A DNA stretch of 64,000 nt, from positions 1,302,001-1,366,000 of the forward strand of contig CAWHVW010000002.1 in the NCBI GenBank assembly GCA_963832965.1, written 5' to 3'. The notes beneath the pieces were generated by a model. The model did not search any database. It saw only the letters and a list, made by a program, of their open reading frames with translations, and was not told where the DNA came from. The stretch comes from CAWACP01 sp963832965. GTDB lineage: Bacteria; Acidobacteriota; Terriglobia; Bryobacterales; Bryobacteraceae. The position numbers and the translations under genes were made by a program. Shown here one piece after another: positions 63,218 to 64,000 of the stretch (positions within the stretch are counted from its first letter, which is position 1; the number at the start of each line of letters is the position of its first letter).

Positions 63218-64000
63218 ATGGGCGAAAACCACGTGGTCGCGGCTCCCACGAACCGCTGGGTTCTGTTGCACTATCACATCTTCAAAAACGCCGGCAGCAC
63301 CATCGAGTACGTGTTCCGCCGCTGCTTCGGGGAGCGATTCGCCACGCTGCACGGACCCTCCGAGGACTCCGTGGTCACCGCGCCGGCGCTCGCTTCGTTT
63401 CTCGAAGCTAACCCTGCGATTGCCGCCATCTCCAGCCACCATGTCCAGTACCCGCTGCCGGCGATCGGCAATACGATTTTCTTCGATGTGTGTTTTTTCC
63501 GGAATTCGCTGCGCCGTCTCTGGTCCATGTACCGTTATTTCCGCGTTGCCAGCTCCGCCCACGATCTCGCCCGCTGCGCCCAAACGGCGTCCTGCGCTGC
63601 ATTCTTCGATCTGCTGCTCGGTGAGTATCCGCAGCTCATCAACGACGCGCAGGTGAACGTCATGGCCAACGGCGGAGTGTACACGCGCCCGCCCACCGCG
63701 CAGGATCTTCGCGTGGCCATGAAGCGGGTACGGCAGATCGCCGTGCTCGGCGTGGTGGAGCTGTTCGACGAAAGCGCCGTGGCGGCGGAATACTTTCTGC
63801 GGCCCACGTTTCCCGCGCTCCGTTTCGAATACGTGCCGCAGAATGTTACCACCGCACCGCGGGGGGTACCCGAGGATGAGTTCCGCGGCGAGATCGGCGA
63901 GTCCCGCTACACCCAGCTTGAGCGCATGAACCGGCTGGATGCCGAACTGCTCGCCTTTGCCAGGGAAGAACTGCTCCGCCGGTTCGAAATGGTGCCGGAA
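63218..64000 (+). CDS. sulfotransferase-like protein (3' end beyond window)
   Basis: 261 codons are visible, and no stop codon is reached before the right edge. LLHYHIFKNAGSTIEYVFRR has the PAPS-binding pattern (HxxKNAGST) of bacterial sulfotransferases, and FFDVCFFRNSLRRLWSMYRY fits the 3'-phosphate loop. It would transfer sulfate to a glycan or other acceptor. The start is ATG 63218. Confidence 0.75.
   Translation, partial: MGENHVVAAPTNRWVLLHYHIFKNAGSTIEYVFRRCFGERFATLHGPSEDSVVTAPALASFLEANPAIAAISSHHVQYPLPAIGNTIFFDVCFFRNSLRRLWSMYRYFRVASSAHDLARCAQTASCAAFFDLLLGEYPQLINDAQVNVMANGGVYTRPPTAQDLRVAMKRVRQIAVLGVVELFDESAVAAEYFLRPTFPALRFEYVPQNVTTAPRGVPEDEFRGEIGESRYTQLERMNRLDAELLAFAREELLRRFEMVPE

Overview
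The window reads as a piece of a GC-rich Acidobacteriota chromosome, most likely from the Bryobacterales/Solibacter branch. The clearest pointers are a secreted protein with the TIGR03437 (Solibacter-type) domain, a GWxTD-domain protein, a DUF1800/DUF1501 pair, a TonB-dependent receptor with an N-terminal carboxypeptidase-regulatory domain, a BlaI/M56 operon whose peptidase carries TonB C-terminal domains, and DUF1844. I see no prophage, CRISPR array, rRNA or tRNA gene. Genes are dense on both strands, and no gene-free stretch exceeds about 300 bp.

Layout: 1-9 kb holds a partial UPF0182 protein, a membrane Fe-S oxidoreductase, a HAD phosphatase, a nucleoside hydrolase, clpC (with a frameshift) and a LolD-like ATPase. 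9.1-9.7 kb is a REP-associated tyrosine transposase between two REP copies. 9.7-14.3 kb is a four-gene MacB/FtsX-type ABC export operon. 14.3-20.1 kb has tadA, a divergent pair of possible regulators with an operator-like region, a glycosyltransferase, glyA, remnants of toxin-antitoxin modules and a secreted-type protein. 20.2-30.8 kb has cysS, a Cys/Met PLP enzyme, a TonB receptor, a cysteine-rich protein, an MBL-RibF fusion, DUF1844, DUF1501 and DUF1800. 30.9-34.8 kb is pyrR-pyrB-pyrC plus an acyltransferase. 34.8-46.2 kb has a BON protein, ribD-ftsY, a radical SAM/SPASM protein, a methyltransferase, an RRM protein, the TIGR03437 protein and murJ. 46.3-51.3 kb has a GWxTD protein followed by blaI, an M56-TonB peptidase and an aspartyl-protease/PDZ protein. 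51.4-57.2 kb looks like a secreted/keto-sugar catabolic neighbourhood (sugar isomerase, ThuA, Gfo/Idh, DUF1080). 57.3-64 kb has a GGDEF-EAL protein, bluB, acnA and a partial sulfotransferase.

The most interesting structure beyond single genes is a 25-bp REP-like repeat, eight copies of which I found by eye. Six copies lie 4-48 bp after a stop codon and in the same orientation relative to that gene. Two flank the transposase gene in opposite orientation, and two form a long inverted pair before acnA. Other points worth checking are the in-frame MBL-RibF fusion, the perfect palindrome abutting the blaI start codon, and several interrupted genes: a +1 shift inside the second Walker A of clpC, a -1 shift near the end of the GWxTD gene, an in-frame TAA in a carboxypeptidase-regulatory gene, and a decayed DUF5615 toxin. 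Some of these may be assembly errors.

All calls come from reading motifs and gene order. No database search was run.
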